From positions 13,376,321-13,440,320 of the forward strand of contig NC_092578.1 of NCBI RefSeq assembly GCF_037975245.1: DNA of 64,000 nt, written 5' to 3'. How positions within the stretch are numbered: the stretch's first letter is position 1; every line of letters starts with the position of its first letter. This stretch comes from Apostichopus japonicus (Eukaryota; Echinodermata; Holothuroidea; Aspidochirotida; Stichopodidae). The position numbers were made by a program, and so were the translations under genes. The notes beneath the pieces were generated by a model. That model did not search any database. It saw only the letters and a list, made by a program, of their open reading frames with translations, and was not told the origin of the DNA. Positions 60,201-62,767 of this stretch are shown here, one piece after another.

Positions 60201-62767
60201 GTCAATGTTATCTCAAATGGTAATAAAGTTCTTGTCATCTTCACACTGCTTATCTGCTCCCCAGTCTTATACTGCCTTCTAAAGTAACTCACAGTTGTTT
60301 GTAAGAACCACCTCCTTTGGTGGGGCATACATTTAAACTCTACACATAGCTGCAAAGATGAGAAAGTCTGTGGGTAACACTTTGTACTGATTGTTCACAT
60401 TTGGCAAAAACACAGGATATTCCTGAATCATCTTTACTGTTTTGTGTATTTCCTGTGTATTAAAATAAGTTTGTTTTGGCATAAATTCTGTGCTCACAGC
60501 ATTTTACAGCACCAAAACACAGCAAGAAGTGTTCTCTGTCATAATGTTACTATAGAAAGTGCAGAGAATGAGAGGAGCAGGGGATTAACTGTTAGATACA
60601 CTGGTCCCAGGTTTTGGAATACCCTAGATACCCAGGACAATAGTTCAAAATCACTTTGACGTTTTAAAAATACAACTAAAATGGTCTTTATTAAATATGC
60701 ATGGTGTAAAGTTTCTAGTTTTTGTTTCCTATGTCTAGGTATATTTTGGTGGGGGGAGGGGGGGGGGGCATTATGTGTGTTTTTGTTGGTGGCCTGGCCT
60801 TGATAAGCTCTGCTTCTGCCAGGTCTCCCCCACTTCACATCATTTGTATATATATCAATTGTTTGATTCCTATGGAATGTATTTGTATTGTATATTCAAA
60901 TGTTATATGTTCACTTTGTTTATGTTATGACAAAGTGGAAATAAATAGTTTTCAATTTCAATTGTCTTATACATCAAGCATAGTTTTCAAAGCTTGCCAT
61001 TAGGGAGAAAGTGAAATCAGGTGGACCATCCACCCAAGGCCTTGGGATGACTTACCAACAGAATGATTTATCAGGGGCTTCGTACCTATAACTGAGTATT
61101 GACAGAGAGTATATAATGCTAAGACAAAGAAGTTTACTTACACGTCATTTATGACTAGACCTCGCATCGATTTAATGACCATTCTTTGATATTTATTTTT
61201 ATATTTAGATTTTTAAGGGATGAACCAGGAATGTTAGATGATTATTTTAAACGATGCAAGAAACTAACGGGAACGCTGTACACACTAAAGAGGTAAGTTT
61301 CTTTTCGTGTGGGTTGCTTTCTGTCCAAAGATTTTCCCTAAAAAAAATTTCTTAGAAATTAGAGAAAATATGCTTTAGGGTTAGGTTTTCCTTCAGTTTA
61401 TTGCACTATGCAGGTGGCGTTATATCTGTTTAAGTTTCATATTGACATACCCATGGGAATTTAAATAATGCTCTTCATTCTTAGTGGCTGAATTGAACTG
61501 TGACCCTTACAAATTTTGTGGTAATTGCATAATTGCTGTCCAGGGTAGTTAACATGTCACAAGCACAAACATTTATACAGAACAAACCCAAAACATTATG
61601 TAAACCCTCTGGTCAAGGATGAATAACCTTGCAGCTGGGCAACGTACCAAGTACAGTTGAACAACAGGAGATAGTTGTTTGCATTAATTGAGTATCTATG
61701 GTATGTGTAAATAAGTTCACAAGTTAGAACATGTTTATGTAAAATAATTGATATTGTTTCTACCCAAAACACATTACTATCACATTTCAAGTTTAATAGG
61801 CATATATGAAAGGCTATTCCAAAGGAAAGTGCATATCCATCAACAAAAGAATGTGTCTTTCTTGGCACATATCCTCTACAGACAAGAATGTAATAATGTG
61901 TGCAAGTTAGAAGGTGTTGATAATTGGGTTACTTAAACATCTACACTTTCCATATTTATGAGCAAAATTGATTGTTTTGCTTGTCACATAGATCCCATAG
62001 ACATTTTTAAAACCCTCACAATGTCTGTTTTTGAAAGGGGGGAGGAGGGAGGGGGAAGATTGGGCCCAGTGGGGGTAGATGAGCAGCTGAGTTTCTTAAA
62101 GCTGATTTAGGAATCAATCACAGCAGTTATAATAATAATATTGTACAATGAGTTTCTTAAAGCTGATTTAGGAATCAATCACAGCAGTTATAATAATAAT
62201 ATCGTACAATGAGTTTCTTAAAGCTGATTTAGGAATCAATCACAGCAGTAGTAAATAGTGTACAATGAGTTTCTTACAGCTGATTCAGGTATCAATCCAG
62301 CAGTTGTTATAATGTGCAATGAGTTTCTTAAAGCAGCTGGTTAAGACTCAACCACAGAGTATTTTATACTGGAGTAAATGAACAATGGAAAACTTAGTGG
62401 GGGCTTACCAACAATGGAAAAGAGCAAAGCAACTTATGACTAGAACAGGATGCAAGGGTGCTTTGGCTTGTGACTGGTTTCCCCTGACAACTAATTGGTT
62501 GTGAAAAATCACCAGCTAGTTAAAAGTAATAAATGATTGGATCTGGGGTAAGTTAAGTTACTTAACTGAACCAACATCTTCCAAAATGTCATAACTTCAT
62601 GTTTTCTTTATCTCAGATTAGCAGAGGTTCAGGACCTCCAGGGATCAAAGACAGATTTGTCATCAGAATTACAGATTAAGTCATCCAATCAAGTCCTGCA
62701 TCACCAAGCCCCAACAGAAACACAGCCTTCATCAAAGCAAGCACATCTCACTTCGACTCTGTCAAAG
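5029..62767 (+). CDS. KIAA1217/SRCIN1-like: SKT/SRCIN1 (KIAA1217/p140Cap) family gene, partial, 14 exons
   Basis: Exons read from the sequence: 5029-5151, 10007-10160, 12142-12340, 15561-15819, 53073-53400, 53877-54081, 55429-55596, 56248-56653, 57071-57173, 57787-57923, 58503-58669, 58971-59177, 61209-61292, 62617-62767. All have AG acceptors and GT donors, the phases agree at every junction, and the total of 2691 nt is exactly 897 codons without a stop. Order and motifs match vertebrate Sickle tail/p140Cap: an N-terminal FLKEKY helix, RASLPVVR, the AIP3-like domain (MPNEITGMDTVRALFVRSF), a Pro/Arg-rich middle, MEAQIANLAGMV, and a helical C-terminal part. In vertebrates these proteins are cytoskeleton- and Src-linked scaffolds (known family biology); the same role here is inferred. 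The initiator exon and terminal exons lie outside the window. Vertebrates have two paralogues; a single pro-orthologue would be expected in an invertebrate. Confidence 0.88.
5287..5426. repeat. 45-bp tandem repeat, interrupted by the TTAA element
   Basis: Three units of about 45 bp (core atatgctgttgccagatgaaatag) at 5291, 5336 and 5381. A fourth unit resumes at 8585-8630, after the 3.15-kb element. Confidence 0.85.
5784..5990 (+). pseudogene. Decayed THAP-domain fragment
   Basis: The frame starts MPVRCVVGAA and ends SEHFTEAYYDPSFFVMK, the first and last thirds of a THAP zinc finger (usual ending CSEHFT). Between them are several stops, and the position expected to be the third zinc-binding cysteine is a TGA. 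THAP domains are the DNA-binding part of P- and Kolobok-type transposases. Too short and broken to work. Confidence 0.65.
7363..7490 (-). pseudogene. Last exon of a P2X7 C-terminal (ballast)-like protein
   Basis: The frame follows a ttcctag acceptor and ends in TAA at 7363-7365. It encodes RVVLPSCAVQRIRSDFPANG then HYTGFKLPG, matching the end of vertebrate P2X7 (ILPSC...RIR.EFP...GQY.GFK) and of the many free-standing invertebrate proteins with this domain. The cysteine cluster normally upstream was not found between here and the first exon, so the gene is probably incomplete. Confidence 0.75.
7973..8247 (-). pseudogene. First exon of the P2X7-tail-like gene, frameshifted
   Basis: An ATG at 8247 opens MADPEPNAATEVQSDNGSSL and meets a stop at 8167-8169. 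The frame is recovered after a small indel as FEAESEGDDHSNIEPNAEGG, then VLEPYQFEPVKR, up to a GTAAGA donor after 7973. An acidic N-terminus with EPYQFEP is typical of invertebrate P2X7-tail-like proteins. Same strand and 480 bp upstream of the last exon. Confidence 0.6.
8631..10006. other. Intron between exons a and b
   Basis: Contains a purine-rich tract (8675-8720), satellite units (8980-9480) and a pyrimidine tract at 9766-9785. No coding signal other than short chance frames. Confidence 0.65.
8980..9480. repeat. Dispersed units of the ~120-bp satellite
   Basis: About three diverged units with ggatccacct, gtgagtagg, gaggtcaaaggttt and ccttgtaaataccgtaac. They lie in the intron between exons a and b. 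Confidence 0.65.
10007..10160 (+). CDS. SKT-like exon b: RASLPVVR motif
   Basis: Acceptor acctag, donor CTTG|GTAAGG, phase 0 in and phase 1 out. It encodes a Ser/Asp-rich stretch (DLDDTMSEIDTA) followed by GGRARASLPVVRHTPNKSK. The RASLPVVR core is a hallmark immediately upstream of the AIP3 domain in this family. The split glycine codon (G|GA) is completed by the next exon. Confidence 0.88.
11726..11931. mobile_element. 206-bp MITE with 3-bp target duplication
   Basis: Perfect 15-bp inverted ends CAAAAAAGTCCTGCA / TGCAGGACTTTTTTG flanked by ATA on both sides (11723-11725, 11932-11934). The interior is built of aggattcctg/atcctgcatg repeats in both orientations, so it can fold extensively. 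The 3-bp duplication points to PIF/Harbinger-like mobilisation, but the family is not certain. Confidence 0.78.
12142..12340 (+). CDS. SKT-like exon c: AIP3-like domain core
   Basis: Acceptor tctcgacag, donor CCACA|GTAAGA, phase 1 in and phase 2 out. The peptide begins GLIYLQYMNETKRALMPNE, continues through ITGMDTVRALFVRSFKSRL, and ends with IYIRDPLTEIFYELENP. This is the most conserved block of the family, related to the actin-interacting protein 3 (Bud6/AIP3) region. It is the strongest single piece of evidence for the gene's identity. Confidence 0.95.
12530..12690. repeat. ~87-bp tandem duplication
   Basis: Two copies of cccttaatactaaatatgca..ctgttataatttatt..agtcaaca..taagagaaggtgc, just after exon c. 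Confidence 0.85.
12730..13440. other. GC-rich segment of foreign composition
   Basis: About 700 bp clearly richer in GC and CpG than its surroundings, with overlapping open frames on both strands (for example minus 12736-13005 with ARRLIGLKRNAGRMRKHWRA). It looks like a decayed piece of a mobile element, but I recognise no domain or ends. Confidence 0.4.
14092..14440. mobile_element. hAT MITE (CAGGGGTGGTCAACC), 349 bp
   Basis: Imperfect inverted ends (CAGGGGTGGTCAACC / GGTTGCCCGCCCCTG), interior with gcggcccgc motifs, and an 8-bp target duplication CTTTAGTA at 14084-14091 and 14441-14448. A distinct subfamily from the 3291/25778 copies. Lies in the intron between exons c and d. Confidence 0.9.
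14449..15560. other. Intron before exon d
   Basis: AT-rich, with no recognised element or gene between the MITE at 14092-14440 and exon d. Confidence 0.6.
15561..15819 (+). CDS. SKT-like exon d: end of AIP3-like region and linker
   Basis: A long pyrimidine tract precedes the ttttgccag acceptor; donor CCACAG|GTAATA, phase 2 in and phase 0 out. It encodes HEVKDRTVLRIYEPG, the family's continuation after YYEL, then a Ser/Arg-rich linker with RRYHTMTMPVV. The next recognisable exon is 37 kb away, and that intron contains the six antisense BTB genes. Confidence 0.9.
15820..16957. other. Start of the 37-kb intron
   Basis: Contains a (G)n tract at 16136-16158. The minus-strand frame at 16449-16643 shows no family resemblance. 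No gene seen. Confidence 0.6.
16958..17145 (-). mobile_element. LINE 3'-tail fragment, second copy
   Basis: The minus strand matches the tail at 60776-60962: ggtggcctggcctcgataag, ..ctgccaggtctcccccac, ..gaatgtatttgtattgta, ending in a cttcaat-rich terminus. Truncated at about 17145. The two copies are in opposite orientation, 43 kb apart. Confidence 0.8.
17230..17680. repeat. Repeat-like segment with paired gcccccagaag motifs
   Basis: The segments gcagggcccccagaagctgc (17174) and ggggggccaagcccccagaagg (17650) are related and bracket a region with two similar blocks (tttcagatattccttgttctc / ttttgagatatttcttgttctc). Probably two diverged copies of a mobile element; family unknown. Confidence 0.45.
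19046..21944 (-). CDS. BTB-BACK gene A (two exons)
   Basis: Exon 1 is 21696-21944 (ATG at 21944; donor CTG|GTAAG) and exon 2 is 19046-20428 (acceptor TTTCACAG|GTCACAG); phase 0, 543 aa. Residues 1-83 are acidic and tyrosine-rich, ending NGFNIDGEIKTQEELQKL. A BTB/POZ fold follows (about 100-215: SADIILSVNGTPYHTHRFIL, EFLKFLYTEQATI), then a BACK-like helical region (about 220-375) and a beta-rich C-terminal domain beginning GPRCYL. BTB-BACK proteins often act as cullin-3 adaptors, but this layout resembles BTBD17/galectin-3-binding-protein relatives, and no ligase role is shown. The stop seen in paralogues B and C (LILRI-stop) is mutated, so A runs four residues further (FELP). A minus-strand AATAAA lies about 135 bp past the stop. 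A kB-like site is at 22060-22069. Intron 1 (1267 bp) carries a SINE and a TA repeat absent from the paralogues. Confidence 0.87.
21238..21284. repeat. (TA)n microsatellite
   Basis: About 45 bp of TA dinucleotides with two or three TG interruptions, next to the SINE in intron 1 of gene A. It can form hairpins and is probably length-variable. Confidence 0.9.
21331..21403 (-). mobile_element. tRNA-like SINE head in intron 1 of gene A
   Basis: The minus strand has an A-box-like tagcctagtgg, a B box GGTTCGAATCC, six of seven acceptor pairs, and an anticodon stem with a 7-base loop GTACAGA (would-be anticodon ACA). The matching tRNA normally uses GCA, and AT-rich tail sequence follows, so a tRNA-derived SINE or tRNA pseudogene is likelier than a working tRNA. 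Confidence 0.6.
22060..22069. promoter_or_regulatory. kB-like site upstream of gene A, with adjacent C/EBP-ATF motif
   Basis: GGGGTTTCCC fits GGGRNNYYCC exactly and lies 116 bp before the ATG at 21944. On the gene strand the neighbouring sequence reads GTGATGCAAT, matching the C/EBP-ATF composite TGATGNAAN. The same block sits at the same distance in the paralogues. Confidence 0.6.
22890..23470. repeat. VNTR 3' of gene B, about 144-bp unit, 4 copies
   Basis: The unit contains tatgcagcttggaggattct, atataaacacaatact, agtctatgcatttcaggg and ttataacttacacagt. Copies at about 22911, 23048, 23193 and 23336. It is the same unit as the arrays 3' of genes A, C and D. Confidence 0.88.
23798..27014 (-). 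CDS. BTB-BACK gene B (two exons)
   Basis: Exon 1 is 26757-27014 (ATG at 27014) and exon 2 is 23798-25156; phase-0 junction CTG|GTC; 538 aa. The N-terminal 86 residues are Asp/Tyr/His-rich (DDYSDYEYDFEPHDVHKDF) and end in the family motif ENGFNIDGEIKTQEELQKL. BTB and BACK follow as in gene A. The C-terminal domain has its own sequence (LDGGRLEQSLRYGRGDKCF) and ends SLFLILRI. The open frame upstream of the acceptor back to 25192 begins with GTG and is intronic. Intron 1 contains a 400-bp hAT MITE and a perfect DR1 motif at 25375-25387. A kB-like site lies at 27131-27140. Confidence 0.88.
25778..26177. mobile_element. hAT MITE (CAGGGTTGTCCAACC family), copy 2, in intron 1 of gene B
   Basis: 400 bp with the same ends and interior as the copy at 3291. 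The target duplication GACTAGAC lies at 25770-25777 and 26178-26185. The uninterrupted target is seen at the equivalent place in units A (near 21100) and C (near 31060), and with one change in D (near 35755). Confidence 0.93.
27131..27140. promoter_or_regulatory. kB-like site upstream of gene B
   Basis: GGGGTTTCCC, 117 bp before the ATG at 27014, with TGATGCAAT next to it on the minus strand. Same arrangement as gene A. Confidence 0.6.
27965..28690. repeat. VNTR 3' of gene C, 5 copies
   Basis: Same ~144-bp unit as at 22890; copies at about 27989, 28132, 28276, 28420 and 28557. The last is followed by the shared ttcattattcatt sequence leading to the gene's 3' end. Confidence 0.88.
29014..31836 (-). 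CDS. BTB-BACK gene C (two exons)
   Basis: Exon 1 is 31648-31836 (ATG at 31836) and exon 2 is 29014-30372; phase 0; 515 aa, the shortest of A-E because the acidic tail is only 63 residues (AAYSDDDDYSDHEYDF). The motif reads SFNIDGEIKTKKELQKL, with two changes relative to A, B and D. BTB, BACK and C-terminal domain are intact. The variable segment reads NVERLEHSMRYIGGDKCF, grouping with B and E rather than A and D. A kB-like site is at 31952-31961. Intron 1 is 1275 bp. Confidence 0.88.
31952..31961. promoter_or_regulatory. kB-like site upstream of gene C
   Basis: GGGGTTTCCC, 116 bp before the ATG at 31836, with TGATGCAAT adjacent on the minus strand. Confidence 0.6.
32179..32341 (-). mobile_element. 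Solo LTR of an LTR retrotransposon
   Basis: Read on the minus strand it starts TGTTGATGTATG and ends ATGGCTTCTACA, contains AATAAA, and runs 163 bp. It is absent at the same position of unit C, where the sequence reads straight through (tatatcttgggcac). A clear 4-6 bp target duplication was not found. Only TTG is shared by the flanks. Confidence 0.7.
32930..33215. repeat. VNTR 3' of gene D, 2 copies
   Basis: Same unit as at 22890 and 27965, at about 32950 and 33094. Unit A has a single copy at about 18630-18740. Confidence 0.85.
33414..33745 (-). mobile_element. Poly(A)-tailed retroposon fragment 3' of gene D
   Basis: A T-rich tract at 33417-33437 (poly(A) on the minus strand) bounds about 330 bp that is absent from units A-C. 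Insertion was accompanied by loss of the local 3' flank. Probably a 5'-truncated LINE tail; family not recognised. Confidence 0.55.
33770..36537 (-). CDS. BTB-BACK gene D (two exons)
   Basis: Exon 1 is 36337-36537 (ATG at 36537; an in-frame GTG farther up at 36573 is not needed) and exon 2 is 33770-35143; phase 0; 524 aa. The acidic tail is 67 residues (SDLDDFDFEPYAYSDDVDDY), with the invariant motif at its end. The C-terminal domain has the longer variant with RRGSSGVSKCFVYH, shared with gene A. The first unconserved stretch 3' of the gene is replaced by a retroposon (33414-33745). A kB-like site is at 36653-36662 (GGGGTTTTCC). A perfect DR1 motif lies in intron 1 at 35349-35361. Confidence 0.88.
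36653..36662. promoter_or_regulatory. kB-like site upstream of gene D
   Basis: GGGGTTTTCC, 116 bp before the ATG at 36537. One base differs from A-C, but the change keeps the GGGRNNYYCC consensus. TGATGCAAT is retained beside it. Confidence 0.6.
37240..38430. repeat. Diverged ~120-bp satellite with aaggtcaaaggtca motifs
   Basis: Roughly eight to nine diverged units, each with cttcatacttggtatgtgga, then agtgagtacaagaacc, tggaggtcaaaggt and ttgtaaacatgataactc. Related single or double units occur at 8980-9480, in intron 1 of the A-D genes (e.g. 25320-25440), and around 54180-54235 and 55075-55120. Confidence 0.8.
38888..41483. mobile_element. hAT-type element, 2.6 kb, without recognisable transposase
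   Basis: The left end TAGGGTTGTGCGGGATCCC and the right end GTAGTCGG...TAGCGTTGTGCGG (complemented) are related inverted repeats. The 8-bp target duplication CTTATTTC is at 38880-38887 and 41484-41491. Subterminal zones are rich in accggtat/ataccggt. The open frames inside (at most about 80 codons) show nothing I recognise, so this is a degenerate or non-autonomous copy. It separates unit D from gene E. Confidence 0.85.
41797..44042 (-). CDS. BTB-BACK gene E (diverged paralogue, two exons)
   Basis: Exon 1 is 43815-44042 (ATG at 44042; donor ATG|GTAAG) and exon 2 is 41797-43152 (acceptor CACAG|GTCATTG); phase 0; 527 aa. The acidic tail differs in kind: Asp/Gly/His/Tyr (YGHDHDSDGDGNSYGYGDSD), followed by a Lys-rich patch and ENGFNIDGNIETKEELQKM. 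BTB and BACK are very close to A-D, while the end of the C-terminal domain (HVFSESDQYVSLFVMARI) is distinct. Intron 1 is only 662 bp and the flanks no longer resemble the A-D units, so E separated before the recent amplification. kB-like sites lie at 44160-44169 and 44252-44261. Confidence 0.87.
44106..44300. repeat. Promoter tandem duplication of gene E with second kB-like site
   Basis: Two copies of a segment of about 92 bp (core cagggattttccaactgt) lie back to back upstream of gene E. The duplication creates a second GGGATTTTCC at 44252-44261, 210 bp from the ATG. The other A-E promoters have one site. Confidence 0.75.
44160..44169. promoter_or_regulatory. Proximal kB-like site upstream of gene E
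   Basis: GGGATTTTCC, 118 bp before the ATG at 44042. Flanks differ from A-D and TGATGCAAT is absent, yet the decamer still fits the Rel/NF-kB consensus. It is followed by the shared aactgtgcaaa, comparable to aattgttcaaa in A-D. Confidence 0.58.
44301..45061. other. Gene E upstream flank, nothing further recognised
   Basis: Intergenic sequence between the duplicated promoter of gene E and the zone of 17-bp motifs. Short frames near 44394-44636 look like chance. Confidence 0.6.
45062..47202. repeat. Dispersed 17-bp motif TGTCCCATCAGTCACAG, 7 occurrences
   Basis: Found on the + strand at 45062 (one change), 45230, 45620, 46837 (first base changed), 46860 (last base changed), 47047 and 47187 (last part changed). 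All are in the same orientation, at irregular spacing over 2.1 kb, and I did not notice it elsewhere in the window. It is not a tandem array; the sequences between copies differ. Confidence 0.8.
45277..45468 (+). CDS. Putative first exon of a repeat-borne basic protein
   Basis: An ATG opens MGKSSAERQQNRREHLKAEG, then YDAYKKTQSAYRK and a strongly basic helix RERERKRKSEY up to a possible donor (AG|GTACAG at about 45469). Predicted invertebrate proteins with similar MGK-SAERQ N-termini are, to my recollection, often linked to repeats. No downstream exon could be identified with confidence; the frame at 45741-45980 (CTEVCGEGWITAYRPF) is a weak candidate. It lies within the zone of the repeated 17-bp motif. 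Function unknown. Confidence 0.4.
47291..47440. repeat. 41-bp tandem repeat, 4 copies
   Basis: Unit gaaaaatgtatgaatgatag acctaacatgttaaaaagac in four copies at 40-41-bp spacing (47291, 47331, 47372, 47413), just past the 3' end of gene F. Confidence 0.9.
47543..50212 (-). CDS. Double-BTB gene F (two exons)
   Basis: Exon 1 is 50174-50212 (MACDEDEDATFNL, donor TTG|GTAAG) and exon 2 is 47543-49651 (acceptor TTCTAG|GATTTC); phase 0; 715 aa. A later in-frame ATG at 49609 would give 688 aa, but the phase-0 acidic first exon mirrors genes A-E and is preferred. A first BTB domain (NCDIILKIGQVKFPAHRMVL) is followed by a short linker and a second BTB (TSDVSLIVGDETFHVHLLIL, FLYTDEIEINFETVW). Then come a BACK-like region, two copies of an arm module (LHKILDMIRFDQMTAVQLKR and VVRFDEITARHLKSLLHQHE), and a C-terminal beta-rich domain starting GPRKYL. 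It is the outgroup of the cluster and may resemble the ancestor. No kB site was seen upstream. Confidence 0.85.
50448..51645. repeat. 49-bp minisatellite, about 25 copies
   Basis: Core unit aacattggtgtacgactgat followed by ggcatactttcagtttgtta and a variable ctcaagat / acacaagat linker; spacing about 45-50 bp. I counted 25 copies of the gatggcatac core (some with one change). A 98-bp two-unit pattern repeats at 51330-51530. It begins about 240 bp upstream of gene F's ATG. Confidence 0.93.
51783..52100 (+). mobile_element. tRNA-derived SINE, about 310 bp
   Basis: The head has a B-box-like GGTTCGAGTCC. The body contains gtgggcaaggcacc, cacccaggtgtataaatggg and gggcgctatttagctg. The tail is ggctttataactcc followed by att-rich sequence. 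This layout matches widespread invertebrate tRNA SINEs. It lies directly after the minisatellite and before SKT-like exon e. Confidence 0.75.
52419..52814. mobile_element. hAT MITE (CAGTGGCGGAGC), 396 bp
   Basis: Ends CAGTGGCGGAGCTAGGG and GGACGCTCCGCCACTG; 8-bp target duplication GACTGTTG at 52411-52418 and 52815-52822. GC-rich ends with runs of G and C. Lies about 260 bp before SKT-like exon e. Confidence 0.92.
53073..53400 (+). CDS. SKT-like exon e: Gln/Pro/Arg-rich linker
   Basis: Acceptor tttttgtcag, donor GAATG|GTAATG, phase 0 in and phase 1 out, 109 codons plus one base. Low-complexity: a run of five Gln, then repeated FQRGAPERA / FQRGTPGRA and several RGG-like patches. The two FQRG segments (near 53150 and 53228) look like an internal duplication. 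Phase agreement with exons d and f supports it. No folded domain is visible. Confidence 0.8.
53877..54081 (+). CDS. SKT-like exon f: Ser/Pro/Gly-rich linker
   Basis: Acceptor ttttag, donor GCAAG|GTGAGA, phase 1 in and phase 2 out. Disordered sequence with GPQGGRPIPSGSKTLPPGAS and VTRRGSDGENR. It joins exon g in frame through a split arginine codon (AG|G). The support is splice-phase continuity and composition rather than a conserved motif. Confidence 0.78.
54239..55038. mobile_element. TTAA-flanked MITE, 800 bp
   Basis: Inverted ends AGCAGCATTTTGCGT and ACGCAAAATGCTGCT; TTAA at 54235-54238 and 55039-55042. The interior holds two diverged copies of a block of about 220 bp (gaattcaaactagtgg ... 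ttgctgttttatgat). Kolobok- or piggyBac-type by target site; no coding capacity. Lies in the intron between exons f and g. Confidence 0.85.
55429..55596 (+). CDS. SKT-like exon g: disordered linker
   Basis: Acceptor ctcctcag, donor ACAAC|GTAAGA, phase 2 in and out. It encodes HHQSSRSYSTSPRKGPPQ and RSQPDLRAMPNSQSA, which are candidate phosphoserine linkers. The last codon (AC|G, threonine) is completed by exon h. Confidence 0.8.
56248..56653 (+). CDS. SKT-like exon h: MEAQIANLAGMV helix and Pro-rich region
   Basis: Acceptor tattgcag, donor CAAAAG|GTTAAT, phase 2 in and phase 0 out, about 135 codons. It opens with RRIASMEAQIANLAGMVRTA, which matches the RMEAMEKQIASLTGLVQSAL helix of vertebrate Sickle tail/p140Cap. 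It then runs into a long Pro/Asn/Gln/Arg-rich stretch with NSILAGRGYNSAQNSP. Second-best family signature after the AIP3-like exon. Confidence 0.9.
57071..57173 (+). CDS. SKT-like exon i: short linker
   Basis: Acceptor ttgtcttcag, donor GATG|GTAAGT, phase 0 in and phase 1 out. Encodes EVPKTLNLIPAQVEFIPPTG then EPTTPNIGYISTSD. In-frame continuity with exons h and j is the main support. Confidence 0.82.
57787..57923 (+). CDS. SKT-like exon j: start of helical C-terminal part
   Basis: Acceptor tgtgaag, donor CATATG|GTGAGC, phase 1 in and phase 0 out. Encodes an Arg/Ser/Gln-rich segment then IRQLRDEHRNVRKMHLHM, the beginning of a charged helix that continues into exon k. The acceptor lacks a good pyrimidine tract, but phase and continuity are exact. 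Confidence 0.8.
58503..58669 (+). CDS. SKT-like exon k: helical region
   Basis: Acceptor ccctctcag, donor CTCAA|GTAGGT, phase 0 in and phase 2 out. Encodes VQQMNDSFRSTSYKIRQALD and, further on, VVQEVSKYKKKKDAIDNELK, a basic coiled-coil-like helix. The in-frame TAG just after the donor shows that the exon must end here. Confidence 0.85.
58971..59177 (+). CDS. SKT-like exon l: coiled coil
   Basis: Strong acceptor cttttttcag, donor GAGAA|GTGAGT, phase 2 in and out. Encodes a long heptad-like helix: QLESRVEKLRIETVNSRSQV, then LAQLLGNNSKLIAEQKAIFP and LADKLKAVMEGEMEIVVVEE. This is equivalent to the conserved C-terminal coiled-coil region of SKT/p140Cap. Confidence 0.88.
59615..59905. repeat. 96-bp tandem repeat, 3 copies
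   Basis: Unit ataaaggtaacataacctta then gaaacaactgtcgtctgcca and catagaaacctagcaatagg; copies start near 59622, 59718 and 59813, about 96 bp apart, in the intron between exons l and m. Confidence 0.9.
60444..60962 (+). mobile_element. 5'-truncated LINE: RT C-terminus and 3' UTR
   Basis: The frame at about 60500-60700 reads GLTVRYTGPRFWNTLDTQDN, then a TGA (60657-60659), then RFKNTTKMVFIKYA. This is the typical end of many non-LTR retrotransposon reverse transcriptases (R..GP..WN.L...S...FK). A (G)n tract follows, then a 3' tail (about 60776-60962) that recurs in reverse at 16958-17145. Inactive. Confidence 0.75.
61209..61292 (+). CDS. SKT-like exon m: KFLRDEPGMLDDYFKRC
   Basis: Acceptor atatttag, donor AAGAG|GTAAGT, phase 2 in and out, 84 nt. 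Encodes FLRDEPGMLDDYFKRCKKLT then GTLYTLK, matching the FLREEP...LLKRV segment in vertebrate homologues. A small exon recovered from splice signals and phase. Confidence 0.88.
62088..62345. repeat. ~60-bp tandem repeat, 5 copies
   Basis: Unit gagtttcttaaagctgattt followed by aggaatcaatcacagcagtt and a variable (ata)n and gtacaat. The last two copies are shorter and diverged. Intron between exons m and n. Confidence 0.88.
62617..62767 (+). CDS. SKT-like exon n (last exon visible)
   Basis: Acceptor tatctcag, donor TCAAAG|GTACGT, phase 2 in and phase 0 out. Encodes RLAEVQDLQGSKTDLSSELQ then a Ser/Gln/His-rich linker. The coding sequence continues beyond the window, because there is a good donor and no stop. 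Confidence 0.8.

Larger units (their letters stand above)
59178..61208. other. Intron between exons l and m
   Basis: Holds the 96-bp tandem repeat and the truncated LINE. The rest (59200-59610, 59910-60440, 60965-61200) shows no gene. Confidence 0.65.
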
